64,000 nt of DNA from Cercis canadensis (GCA_003255065.1 QAOA01000393.1:1431493-1495492), one strand, 5' to 3'; shown: positions 1 to 12,539, counted from the first letter of the stretch. The notes: generated by a model from the letters alone, not told the origin. Numbers and translations are program-made.

Positions 1-3000
1 ATGGGTAGTATAAGAAAACATTGAACCAAGGATTATGTAATTATTTCTAAACAGATATGTTTACTCAGGTACAATGTAATGCCAATCTAATAAAAACAAG
101 GAAAAAAAAAGGAGCAGCAGTTTTTTAACACATCACTTTCAACAAGGACAGCGGTTCATCTGGTAGTAATGCACAACCATGATTTACATCATATGATTTT
201 CTAACATTTTTCTCATTGATAAGCGTCTCAATATTCTATCTAATTAACCCGATTCTAGGTCCTAGCCCTTACACCTTAGTTAAATACGCAATTGCATTCA
301 CTTATTAAGTACTCTGCGATCTGATTGTTGATGCTGGTAGCATTACAACGGTAGAATGATCTCAGGACAAAGCGAAACACTCTCTCTTCCCAGCTAACTG
401 TTGTTTAAGCCATTGAAACTGAGAAATTAGTTTCTTTCTCAAGGGTCAAGCTCACTTTGCGTTAAAATTTTGATTTAATTGAGAAAATGGAGCAGAAAGA
501 TTCAATCTCCTGATTGTTTAGTCAAAGAGATTTTGATATTATGTCAAAAAATTATCTCACCAAAACACTTAAGTTTTTAGATGAAGATTTATAAATAATT
601 TTATATCTAATACTTTTAATCATGTTCACAAGTTTTCATGTAACTGGCAAAAAAAAATGTCATTGGCATGAATATTGATTGAATTTTATTGATACAAAGT
701 CTCTAGCAACTTGCTAGTTGCCGAAATGTTAGTGGGGAATCCATGGTTTTATAATAACGGACCATAGAGTCATTGAAACTTTTCATTTTTTCTTCTCTCT
801 TTTAAACCTCTCACACCTCCGAAAGGGTAAATGTCAGAGCATGGACATTATTAATTCTAAATTTCAGAGGGCAACATGCATATGTCTTTGTTCCTTTTGT
901 TTCTTATATTCTCTATACTTCGCATTTTACAATCAATATCGGACTATAAATTTGCTGAACTTCATGTTACAATGTCTTATTTATTTTACCCATATCCCCT
1001 CGTGTTTTTAATTATTGACTTCTTTCTTTTCATGCATGAAACACTTCATTTCTTGATTCTTCCCTAATGCTATTCAAATTTGCATTGTTCTCTGTTGCCC
1101 TTTCTAAAATCCTGTTGATGTTGCTTTGAGCTAGAAATCTATTGAAGGATGATTTCAGAAACCTGCGGCTATATGTCTAATTATACATCACATGCTTACC
1201 TCAAGTGATATTTAACCTCTTTACAACACAGTATATTCTTTACAAACTATGGATCTCATTCTCTGTGTAGGTTTTAGAATAAGTGCAAAATTTGGTAGAT
1301 CATTCTCTATTTTGGCTCAGTAGAAGCAGGCTAAGCCCTAAGGCATTTTAGGCTAAAGATCATAACTTTGAATTCTTGGAGTTGCACTTGTGAAGAGGGA
1401 TTTATCGATTATTGCTCCCGTTTTGAACAAGGATTAGTCCTATATTTAAAGGGTATAAAAATACTCTGGGTGTAAACCAAAAAAACTAAACCTCACAGTC
1501 TTCTTGTGGATTCACCTTTCCTCTTCCCTTCTGGCTTTCTTGCGAACTTAACATATATTAAAGCTATATGATTAGTTTCTAATAGCACTATCATGGTTTA
1601 GCTAGACCCAAAAATATATGGAAATCTTACTAGATCAAAGGCTAAGTATTAACCTAATAGCCTCTGTAGCTATGTGAATAGTTTGATGAAAATGAGGTAA
1701 CCGAAATCACAATGATAATACATTAACATGCTCACTTGGTTAGAGAATTAAAGAAAGGAATGAAACTGAATGGCTACCCTTTATAATCTTATTCTTTACA
1801 GATCATCTCAAACAACAAGGCCAAAAAATTTCAAACAAAATAAGTTGGTTCTTTTTTGTCCGTATTGCATTTTGCTTAAGATTTAACATTGTTAATAAGA
1901 ATCGTGTGTTAATTACAAATACGATATAATTTAATTTTGTTTTTTTATTCCGACAAAAAAAGAACAAAAATATATTTGAGACAATTCCATTGTTTACATT
2001 TTTTTTTTTTTTATGGAATTCTATAGTTTACATATTTTTATCAAGTACTTAATATCTAGATATATCCATAAAGTCAAACACAAGTAACGATGTCCTATAT
2101 AATTAAAAATTCCATATATAGATTGGTCGAAAAAGTCACAACTTTTATAGCTAAGAAGGATATATGTGAAAGTCATAATCCATGAAGAAACTTTCTAAAT
2201 AGAAATCCTAACCAAATAAAAATTTTAGACAAATCCCAACGTTATAGGTCCTATCAAACACATTGCAATTAACTACCAAACAAAGTCCTAATTAAAGGCC
2301 TGACTTGGAGGATTTTCTGTCTTCAAGACAAGTTTCTTTTTTTTAGTTTACACCAAAAGTATCTCTATACTCTTTGCATATGGAACTAATCATTATTCAA
2401 AATAGGAGCAGTAATCAGTAAATTCCTCTTAATAAGTGCGACTTCAAAGATTCAAACTCAGAATTTTTGACTTAGAATGTTTTAAGATTTAGCCTATTTT
2501 TACTGAGCCAACACTTTGTTGGTTTTCAAGACAAGTTTTATAAGAGTCTTAATTTGATTAATTTAATGTAAACCATTTCATAATTTTACTGATTTATGAA
2601 GAAGTTTCGAGTGGGCTTCTTCAATTATCGCGAGATTAATATAATAAGCGTTTGCTTAGTATTGGACAATTATATATTAAACTAGCCTAGTAGTTAATCT
2701 ATAATGATCACTACCTGCTTGGACGATACAAGTCCACGACTATAATCCATTATTTTAGATGGGGCAAAGTGCAAAACTTTCCAAATTTGGTAAGTCTTTT
2801 TCGTTGTTACTTTACTTATAATGGTTTCCAAATCCTATACATCTAGTAGCTTCAATAACCACATGGCCTCCCTCTTTCTTTTTCTTAAAAGTTGTATCTT
2901 GGTGAAAGTGTTTCTTAGACTCTCTTATCTTCTAAGCTCTTGTCCCTTACTTGCATCTCGAGGATTTTTATATTATTATCCACTTAATTTAACCCAACGT

Positions 3001-4284
3001 GATGACGAACAGGGTGACACTATATATGATGACCAATAGAATAATGTACATTATATATTACATAGATATTTTGTAATTCAATGAGCCACTCAAATTTTAT
3101 TTTAGAAGATATTTTATGAAAAAGTATGATTATAATTCAGGCCTATATCCTTCGCTTTTTACTTGATGGTATTTTAGACTTAATTATTTGGTTGGTGAAA
3201 CAGTGTGAAGTCACAAAAGTGCATTATTATGAACATATCCAAGCTTTATATTATAATAATAGGCCTTTGGTTGGAGATGGCACAATTTTGCATGTAGGTT
3301 TTCGAAGGAGCTTGTGTTATCCTATGTAATAAGGGTATATGTACAAAATATCAGTACGACATTTTTTAAAAAATAAAGGTACATGTACGTCATGTTATAT
3401 ATATGAATTATATATATATATATATATATATAATAAAAAAATTTAAAATTTTCTAAACATTAAAAATATCAACCATTAATCTTTAACAAATAAGTAACAA
3501 CCATTTTTTTTATTTGTTTTGCATTTGATGTGATTTCGGGGAGAAGAAATGGCTTAGCTGAAAAATGCCGTTGTTTTTGGCATATGTGAAATTGCCACTT
3601 ATGCGAAATAACGTTGTTCCGCGTCCAGCAAAATGGTGTCATTCCATGTGATTGAGTTTTCAGTTTATTCAAAACGACGTCATTTCACTAATCGGCAGCC
3701 AGCAACGCATTTCAAAAGCGTTTATGAGATGAAATTATGCGTTTCAAAATACAAATTTATTTTTTTAAAAAAAAAGTGGGTGTTTCTACGAAGGAGAGAC
3801 GTTTTTCGCATTTCGAAAGCGTATCTAAAATGGGTACAACAGAAAATCCGGCATTTCGGTGCTTTCTAAGTGTTAACCAATAACATGGTTCACTTTAACT
3901 AAATCTTTTGTATGTGTACGGTAGCTGTTTTTACTTTTTATAAGGTATCCTGCAATGTGAGATTGACACCACAGAACATTTAACCAAGGAATTTGTGCTT
4001 GTGTTCCTTTTAACACTCATGGTTTGGCTTAGATACTTGTTCTAATAATAACTATCCTTTATGGGTCATGCTTAATTAGCAGCAACCGAGGGAGGATCTT
4101 GAAACTCCCAGATCGTACTCAATAACGATCATATTATACTCTAATTCATCAACAAATAATAATTATTCAAATCTCGTTTTTCCTCTCATTTTATTTGCAT
4201 CCTTTTTTATACTTTTTTAGTATTTTAGAAATTTATTTTTCCAAGATGCAATATATAATTCTTGAAAGGGGTTTGGGGTGGGAT

Positions 4285-4560
4285 TGAATAAAATTTATAA
4301 TGTAATTTTAGTGTCATTATAAATATTTTTAAAAATTAAAATACTTAGTGTCATTAAAATATTAAAATAATTAATAAAATTTGAGTTTAATAGTACAAAA
4401 AATTAATAAAATTTTGACAATTTGAATATATTTTTTAACATTTTTTTATATCGTTTTGTTTATAAATTTTATAAAAAATTAATTATTTTATCACATATAA
4501 AATAATTTAATTTTTCAAGATTATATTTTTACAATAAAACTAAAATTATTAGATAAATTT
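4285..4560. mobile_element. Degenerate MITE-like copy, relative of the element at 30051
   Basis: The left part (about 4285-4335) matches base by base, with scattered differences, the left part of the element at 30051-30427: both carry a stretch reading TAATGT, then TTTAGTGTCATT, then an A/T-rich arm. The right part carries the matching complementary words. No clean target duplication was found, so the ends are approximate and the copy looks old. Confidence 0.4.
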
Positions 4561-4659
4561 CTTCCAATTTAATAGGGTTCACCTTCTTGGAAATTAAAAA
4601 ACAACATATAAGCGATTTTTTTTTTCTTGATTAACATGGACAAAGGGGAACAACAAGTC

Positions 4660-4850
4660 AACCGTGACCCTTTGATACACGTGTTGGTCCGACACAGGAT
4701 GTGGGAATTGCCTTGTCGTGACACGTAGCTAACTGTCATAACCTAACCTAACCTATCGTAACTATCCGGCGCCAAGCTGCAGCCAAGTTGTGATAAGGGT
4801 CCCACCCCATGGCCGGCCGTGCGGTGCACTATGGGGCCTTGTTACTTTTT
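4660..4850. promoter_or_regulatory. GC-richer island with several cis-element words
   Basis: This island stands out from very AT-rich surroundings. It contains a perfect CACGTG G-box (4678-4683), a GACACGTAG ABRE-like word just after 4710, a triple AACCT run (4741-4755), a GGGTCCCACC word resembling TCP sites (4797-4806), and a palindromic GGCCGGCC. No coding frame explains it. It could be a distal control region, or the promoter remnant of a lost gene. Function is inferred only. Confidence 0.35.
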
Positions 4851-5897
4851 GTTGCAAAAATGCTTATTGTAAGCTAGTTCATCCTCGCTAAAAAAAATAA
4901 AAATTCTCACATTATTTAAATTTAGTTTGTGAACGTATTAAAGTTTTAGTGAGTTTGGTTAAATTTAAGTATTATTAAGGTAGTTTAAAATGCAACACAA
5001 AATAGTGCAAATACCATGACTATTTAAAATAATTCAAAAATAGCCAAAAAAATAATATTTGCACAAAAGAAATTATTTTCTTTTTCTTCAAGCATTTACA
5101 TATTAATTCATATATATCTACAATCACAATAAGAATGGTACACATTAATTTGAGCATGGTGGTGGGAATAGTAGACATTAAGTTGAGTATGCCCTTAGGT
5201 TTAAACTAATTAATTAGAGTAGATGAACTTTTTAGTTTAAATTAGACTAGTTAACTAATTAAGTTATTATTCATATGATTGGTTACCTACGTGTGGCTTA
5301 GCTTAGAATGAGATATTTGTGGACCTATTTCAGAAAAAAGAAAATTAAGAAATAAAGTATCGATTCAAACATTTCAATGATCACATAGTTCCACGAAGAT
5401 GTTCCAAATTAAATTGTCCCTTAATATTGGGGATTTGTATATTTTGATAAAGTTGAAAAAGTGGTGCGTAGAGATAGAGAGATTCGTTTTGCATATGTTG
5501 TGAGGAGGGCACTGCCAAACGCCAATCTTTTTGAGTTTACACACTGTTGTGAGATGCTATGCTCAAATTAATCTCGATCTATTGAGATGAGAATGAGACC
5601 ATACTTTTCTAATCAACCGACCAACTATCCATGCATTACCTATAAAGATTATGCATTCAACTTATTATAGCATAGGCACGTGGTTTAACATTTTTACTGA
5701 ATTATGAGAATTATAGTACTAGAGTTATTATTATCTGGTATATATATTAGTGGAAACTTCGTAAATAAATTAACAGTCACTTTCATGTTTAGTGAGAAGT
5801 TGCATGGCTTTATGGTACAACAAATTAATACAATGTACAAGCTAGGGATCATTATATGTATAAATTGTTGTCAAGTAACCTAAAAATGAGAAGGAAG

Positions 5898-5899
<2 letters not shown>

Positions 5900-5951
<52 letters not shown>
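5900..5951. repeat. TA dinucleotide microsatellite
   Basis: About 26 uninterrupted TA units. Shorter TA runs occur near 3411-3432 and 38174-38196. Confidence 0.95.
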
Positions 5952-5955
<4 letters not shown>

Positions 5956-7463
5956 TTCATTTATGAATCATGCATTTATACATCATATTACAGCAAGAAA
6001 CTAAGAAGCCAAAAACTAGGACACATGGAACTGAACGTGGATGCAACCCTCGATGTTCTACAAGGTACAACCTAGTTGCTCTTTAATTCCAGTTATGAAT
6101 TCGTCCATTTACTGAAAAGCACTAGTTTATAAGAGTTCTAGTACAAAGTGGAGCAGTTGAAATCCATGAACTGGTCTGGTAAGTGAGCGACATTCCCATG
6201 CGAGTGTGGGTGCTCCCTTCTTTGTTTAAAATGTCGCACATACTCGTACTTTAATATATATCACTTATCCCATTCCCTCATTCACTTTCATCCTTATACA
6301 CTCACTTCTTTTTCTCGGCTGCCCATACCTCGTTTACATTAGATAACATCACTCCTTCTCTCCAACACATATTCACATTTCATTTATTTCTTCTACAAAC
6401 TACAATAGTCCATTGCTACGTATAGACAAAAGGGTTTCCTCTATCTCTCTTTCAAAATAACAATATCAAAATTTATATGGTCTTTATATATATGCGGGAT
6501 TTGTGTATATATTTTTACTTAATATTTTTTCTGTCTAATAACTCAAATTTTGACACGTTGTATCGAGGATTTTTGTGAATTGTTATTTGTGTATATATCA
6601 TTTTCTAAAGGAGAGTAACCTTCCTAGTTCCAAGACACATGCCCTGTGCATAATGTACAGTCATGTTAGCAAATTTTGGGAAGGCCAAAAAAGAAATCGG
6701 AGAAAGAATATTAGATTTTGGTGTAAATTTTGAACCATGCTAGCTAGCTGCTAATGTAAAATATGGGTGCTAATACAGATGTAGAGCAGTGATATGCAAA
6801 TAAACCGACAGAAGCTTGACCATGTGCGCATTTGAAGCTTCGTGATACGAAAATTGAGTAATTTTCTAGTCTTCCCATTTGGAACTTGAAAGAAGCCTAA
6901 AAGAATTTTAGAATCGAGATTCTATGACACATGGGATCATAGTATTTGATCACTTCATTGATTCAAGAAGGGTTACTAGATTAATTTTCAATGCACCAAA
7001 AAATATCCTAGCATATGATATGGTAACCAAGTGCTTGTTAGGTAGAAGAAATTTTTAGGTTGCTTCTCAATGAATTTGCTCCGGGATAATGTTAAATTTG
7101 GCGTCCTATAAAGAGTGCTGGTAATTCCAAACATGCACTAAATTATTTTTTCTTGATTTTTTTTGCATAAAAATTTGAGTTATACAGCAAAAATGACCTA
7201 TTTTCTTTCACAAACTTACTCTCAATGAAGTTCGGAAATAAAATCTCTTAAAATTCGTTTCTATATATAGTTAATAAAAATTCAACTAGTCATGTACGAG
7301 CCTGAAAAGTTGAGGAGTTTGAGAATTTATTTCTTAATATTATTTTGATCTATATTTACCAACTTCAATTTTATGAAGATCAGCATTATCTGATCTAATG
7401 GTTAAAACGGTGACACAATATGCTGCTACCTAGAGTGATGCCCGCAAAAATATTCTCACCCAC

Positions 7464-7469
7464 CACGTG
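7464..7469. promoter_or_regulatory. G-box upstream of the LAZY gene
   Basis: A perfect CACGTG lies about 540 bases before the LAZY start codon. G-boxes bind bHLH (PIF, MYC) and bZIP (HY5) factors; that this one is used is an inference. Confidence 0.4.
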
Positions 7470-7927
7470 TAGTATGTGTAGCAAGAGACTTAAGCTGAGA
7501 AGAACGAAGTAAGAAGAGAATGTCTGGTGATATATAATAATACTAATAATAATAGATAATAAAATAGTACTAATATATAGTCAATAGAAAAGATATAAGG
7601 AGAGGAATTGGTCAGATACAGAGACACTGATTGGGAGGGGAAAAAGGTTAAGAGGGCTAGTAGGCCGTGTTTGGGGACTTGAACCAAAAGAGATCTTCAA
7701 GCTTTTTCCAATTTGGCCATGAAATTCATCAAACGCCACATCTTAGTTTTACAATCCCAAAGCTCAATACTCATTGGCTTTTAAGATCTGCTCTAAAACA
7801 ACACCTGAAGCGCTTACCACCCGAAGAACTCTCCCTCTTCCCTTCGCTAAAAAGTGCTTACACCTGAAGAACTCTCCCTCTTCTAAGTTCTAAGTTCTAA
7901 CCATCATAACCACCTTTTATCCTTACC

Positions 7928-7937
7928 TTATATATTA
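7928..7937 (+). promoter_or_regulatory. Candidate TATA box of the LAZY gene
   Basis: A TTATATATTA word lies about 65-70 bases before the start codon, a spacing that would give a short leader of about 40 bases. If it is used, the imperfect direct repeat at 7803-7890 (ending CGAAGAACTCTCCCTCTTC and TGAAGAACTCTCCCTCTTC) lies in the core promoter, not in the leader. Confidence 0.4.
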
Positions 7938-8000
7938 CTATTAGTTTCAAAAGCTCCTAAAGCACATTACTTTCCGGCTATCCCTCTAGCCCTTATTACA

Positions 8001-10456
8001 ATGAAGGTAAGTCTTCTTCTGGGTATCACTAAGCTTCTGTGTGTGTGTGTGAGAGAGAGAGAGAGAAGAGAGAGAGAGAGGCATATCATTTCTGTTCAAG
8101 CATATTGATTTTTTCTTCACTTGCAGTTCTTCGGGTGGGTGCAAAATAAATTGGGTGGAAAACAAGAGAACAGGAAACAAAACACATATACAACTACTTG
8201 TAAGTCTCTTCCTTCATACTTTTCTTTTTTTATGTTTTTCTCTTTTGCTCAAGTTGCATGTGTATATATATATAGATTCTCCCTATGCATATAATCAATA
8301 TAATGTAAGTAAAACTATGGATATATTCATCAATTTATAAATATATGACTAACTTCTCTTAACAAGAACATAATGATTGTCTTTGCAACTTACACACCTT
8401 GTCTTTTAATATATTCTACATATATAGTACAAAACAGATTGGTCATAAGTGGAGAGTTTCTGCTTTATTTATTTATTTGTATACTTTTTCACTTTCTACA
8501 TTAGTTGGAGAGTTTCTGTGGGTATCCTATTAAGGTTCAATCTCAAAACAGAGATTAAGCATACCATAACAGGTCCAATCAAGACCACGTGAGCAAGAGA
8601 GATCCACATATATATTAGATCGTTATGTGACTCTTAGTCCTAGTTGACTGTTTTAAGATTTCAAAGGAAGTATGATATAATGCCAATTACATTTGGATGC
8701 ATAAACTTGCAAGTCACTGCATCAAAGTTTTAGGGAAAAAAAAAGTTTAGATAGATCTGTTTAAATTGCAAGATAAACATGCTATATATAGTAATATATT
8801 CATATCCCAATAGTCTTGGCCTTCGAATAGTGTGCCAACTTTCCTAAAAAGGGCAGTTACAATATATGACTAGTCATATATACTGGAGTTGTAGTTTACT
8901 GATATCAAGTATATTTATTTTTATTCCTTATGTTTTTCAAGAACACAAAAGGGCTGAGCATAAGGCAAACCATTGTCTACTGTCCACAAGACATTTTGTG
9001 ACAAAAAGTTAGGGTTTTGAGAAACGTTTTCTAAAGTCATTTTTATTTTCCACATTGTAGAAAGTTATTAGCCAATAAGCCACATTATCAGATATAATAG
9101 CCATATCAGCATACCGAAATCTAGCAATTATAAAATTAGGAGATTAATAATATAATCAACCCTTATTTATTTATTTATTTTTTATTTTCACTGATTCTAT
9201 ACATATCTACCAATCCGTACTCCTTTTGGTTATTTAGTAAGTTGCTGTGTTTTGGGTTTTTCTTTGTCAAAAAATAAAATTAAGTTGAAGAGAGTACCAA
9301 TTTATTTTTTCTACTTTGGTTATGAGCACAGATCATGCAAAACCAGAGCCTCGAGAAGAATTTAGTGATTGGCCTCATAGTTTACTAGCAATTGGAACTT
9401 TCGGAAACAACAATGAAATCAAACAAAACCTAGAAAACCAAAATATTCAAGAGGATCCATCATCATCTGAGGAGATTGCAGATTTCACTCCTGAAGAAAT
9501 TGGGAAACTACAAAAAGAGTTAACTAAGCTCTTGACAAAAAAGCCCAATGTGGAAAAGGAAATTTCTGAACTTCCTTTGGACAGATTTCTCAATTGCCCA
9601 TCAAGCTTGGAGGTTGATAGGAGAATTAGCAATGTACTATGCACTGATTCAGGAGATAAAGAAGAAGATATTGAGAAGACACTTAGTGTTATACTTGGTA
9701 AATGCAAAGACATTTGTGCAGAAAATGGCAAGAAAGTAATTGGGAAGAAATCAATTTCTTTCCTGCTAAAGAAGATGTTTGTTTGTAGAAGTGGATTTGC
9801 AGTACCACCTAGTCCTAGAGATACCCTCCAAGAATCAAGAATGGAGAAGGTACACCACCTCTTTCTGCTCATGCTTTCTTCTCTAATCTCTATATTCATC
9901 AACTGCATAATAAAGAGACCAATATTAACTGCAGAAAGTCCTAGAATTACATAGTGATAAGAGATCTGTTTTAATTGGATTGACCCAAATAGCATATATC
10001 CCTATAGAGACCTTGTCTTGACTCTTGAGCCTTTCCTCTATTCTATGTATATCTTGGATCTTGCTAATTACTTTCTATGTTTTTTTTTCCTTACCCATCC
10101 TTATATTTTTCTTTGTGATCATAAATGCAGCTTTTGAGAACAATTCTTCATAAGAAAATGTGCACTCAGAGTTCTTCTCGGGTGTCGTCAATGAAGAAAT
10201 GTCTAGAGAACAAAAAGGAGCCAAACAAGAGGGATGATGATGAACCAGAGGAGAAGATTGATGATGGTTGTAAACGGGTCAAAACTGATGATGGTTGTAA
10301 ATGGGTCAAAACTGATTCTGAATGTGAGTTCATATATTAACACTTCTATATGCTTTCTCAATTAGCATCATGGTAGAAATCCAAAAATCACGTACATGAG
10401 TGGCACAGACTAATGGGATCCTTTTTCTTATCGCAGATATTGTTCTAGAGATATAA
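8001..10456 (+). CDS. LAZY4/DRO1-like: LAZY/DRO1-type gravitropism regulator (IGT family)
   Basis: Coding exons: 8001-8006, 8127-8199, 9332-9849, 10131-10323 and 10437-10456, giving 269 residues. All junctions are GT-AG and phase-consistent. Conserved blocks appear in family order: the N-terminal [11 protein letters not shown]; the IGT block at residues 36-50 ([16 protein letters not shown]); a central block [13 protein letters not shown] leading to [20 protein letters not shown]; and the C-terminal YIVLEI (264-269). LAZY proteins act downstream of statolith sedimentation, bind RLD proteins through the C-terminal block, and steer PIN auxin export to set root and branch angle. The first coding exon is only six bases and the last only twenty. 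Position 43 is Ser where the family motif normally has Gly, and nine residues are duplicated before the C-terminus. Whether it is nearest LAZY2, 3 or 4 needs a tree. Confidence 0.93.
8039..8080. repeat. GT/GA compound microsatellite in LAZY intron 1
   Basis: A run of GT units followed by GA units lies inside the 120-base first intron (8007-8126). It is likely polymorphic in length. Confidence 0.9.
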
Positions 10457-11095
10457 ATTTGCCTCCATTTTTACTACCTCTTTTCATATATGTTCAGGTA
10501 AGCTATCTGAGCAATTTTCTCTTTTTTCTAACATAACCTTTGGAACCAAATCATGGGCATGTTTACTTGCACTTCTTACATGTGTGTGACTCCAAAAGAC
10601 ACTAAATACAGCATTGAAGAAATACTTTGCTTGAAAAAGTGATTCTAATGTCTTCTATCTAGGCATTTTATTCCTATGATCTTAATAGTATGTCGTTTTC
10701 TAACTCTTTTTCACTATAAATTTGCAGGCATAGAAGACATTTGTGCTTAAGATTAAAGAAGTCAAAGACATTACACACATGGCGATGGGGTTATGAGGTG
10801 GAGCTCACATTTTTAAAACAGATTTTATCTGTGATTCTGCACCATGAAATGCATGGTGAACTGAAGAGCAGAGTCTCTGTTTTGTTAACGGTGCTTCCCT
10901 TTTTTTTCATGGTTGTATCTGCATACATATGCAGAGCAACTCATGTTATAGAAAGTCAAAGAAAAGGATTTTCTGTAATCTGTACTGTGTACACTCTTCA
11001 TCCCATTTTTACTCCACTTTTTTTCTTTTTCTTCTGTGCTGATTTATTAGCTGCACTCTGTAAGATGATTTGGGGATTAATAATATTCTGTATCA
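10457..11095 (+). other. LAZY 3' untranslated region with a probable intron
   Basis: After the stop codon a strong donor, CAG then GTAAGC, ends an exon at 10497, and an acceptor TTTGCAG precedes 10728. Removing 10498-10727 would place an exon junction 41 bases after the stop, just under the distance that usually triggers nonsense-mediated decay. The open frame from 10741 in the downstream exon has no recognisable similarity and is probably untranslated. Confidence 0.5.
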
Positions 11096-11099
11096 TAGA

Positions 11100-12500
11100 T
11101 TGACATGATGCTTGTTATTTTGCTGAGTAGCTAAACACGCTTTCAAATAAGCTTTCAGAATCAAAGCTCTTGTCTTTGAATTCTCAAGAGAAAGAAGCCA
11201 ACGAGGGATGAAATTTTCCCTTCTATTAAGAGGTGGAGAAATTTTATTTTATAGAAGTGCATTCAAGCCATCAAATTTCCTTTGGTGTAGGATAGTAGGT
11301 GGCGGCCCTAGCACTCCAATTTTTAAGAGTAACATAGGCCAACACTCTATCAAATCTTGTAAAGTTTTTAATTTAGGAGAAAATCAAATATAAAACTTGA
11401 AATTTATATACAAACGAAACCTATAAGTAATTCCAAAAGTTTTGTTTTATATCACTTTTTGTAGAGTATTTTTTACACACTAATTAAATATTATATTATG
11501 TCACATTGTTGAAATGTCAGAATATGAGCTATACAAAAAAAAAAAATTAAATTAATAATCCAATGAAACTAAAATTGTATTAATTGTACCAATATTGTAC
11601 ATTCTAACATTAGGTAATAGGTGGATAACATTATCCTTTTAGATTTGTTTATTGTAGACTGCATTTTTACATGAAATTTTAGTATTGAAAAGAAAAACAG
11701 TACTTATATTTACATTATCAAAGCATAAAAATTAATACTTTAATTTTTTTTTCACTCCTCTTTATTTATAGTAGACTACATTTTTACAAGAAAAATAAAT
11801 AGGCATGACTATCTTACACCCCTGATATGACTTATTATCACATCTTTAATTTTTTTATACAGTTTTAGTTTTATATTGTATCAATTTAGTATAATTGATA
11901 TAATTTAAATTTTAATCAATATCTAAGTTATACTAAAAAAAATTTAAGTGAATTTAATAACATTTAAATTATATAAATTGTGTCAGACTAATACAATATA
12001 AAACTAAAATTGTATAAAAAAAATTAAAATATAATAATAAGTCACATTAGAGAGTGTAGCATAGCACCCCAAAATAAATATCCAAAAAAAATATTTAAAT
12101 TTACATTGACAAAGCATAGAGATTAATTATTAATAGCTTTTAACTTTTTTTTGAAAGCTTAATTTTTTCTAGTCCTCTTTTATTTTTAGTAGACTACATT
12201 TTTAAAAGAAAATTAAGTATCAAAAAAAAAGTATTTATACTTATATTGACAAAGCATAGAGAATAGAATCAATTACATGTGTGTCTGGTAACACCTTCTC
12301 TAATCATAAAAAATAAAAAATTTGATGTTGTATTTCTCTCTCTTTTTTTCTACGTAACTAAAGAAAAAATCATAGAAAATAGAGATTAACACTTCTTAAT
12401 TTTTCTGAAAGCATTTTTTTTCCCACTTCTCTTTTGATGACTACCCAGTTACCGTTTTACTGAAACTGGAGTTACGGTGTTAATAATGACGGTCCCATCC
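11100..12500. other. AT-rich spacer between LAZY and LSM1
   Basis: No gene is visible. The spacer contains several degenerate copies of a segment around TAGTAGACTACATTTTTA (near 11655, 11768 and 12188), associated with copies of ACAAAGCATAGAGATTAAT. A MITE (11801-12070) is inserted just after one copy. Confidence 0.6.
11801..12070. mobile_element. 270-bp MITE with long inverted ends and 9-bp target duplication
   Basis: The two ends are inverted copies over about 85 bases: the left end reads CTTACACCCCTGATATGACTTATTA and onward into TTTTAGTTTTATATTGTATC, and the right end is its diverged complement. AAAATAAAT occurs directly before (11792-11800) and directly after (12071-12079). A 9-bp duplication and long inverted ends fit a Mutator-type non-autonomous element. 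No coding capacity. Confidence 0.8.
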
Positions 12501-12539
12501 ACAATCATCAATTGAACAGACAAACCAAACCAATGGAGG

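Larger units (their letters stand above)
1..7800. other. AT-rich intergenic DNA upstream of the LAZY gene
   Basis: No open frame here resembles a known protein; the longest are below 80 codons and look like chance. The stretch holds a degenerate MITE-like segment near 4285-4560, a GC-richer island at 4660-4850, a long TA microsatellite at 5900-5951, a shorter TA run near 3411-3432, and an unexplained word-rich segment near 3380-3900. Its distal part is probably old transposon remains. The last 400 bases are probably the LAZY promoter. Confidence 0.6.

Noticed and set aside
9316-9331. Alternative start of LAZY exon 3 before 9332
   Set aside because: Those bases are the intron end with its CAG acceptor; joining at 9332 keeps phase with exon 2.
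9447-9995. 182-codon minus-strand open frame
   Set aside because: It lies opposite LAZY exon 3, whose plus-strand frame matches the family. The antisense frame has no known similarity.
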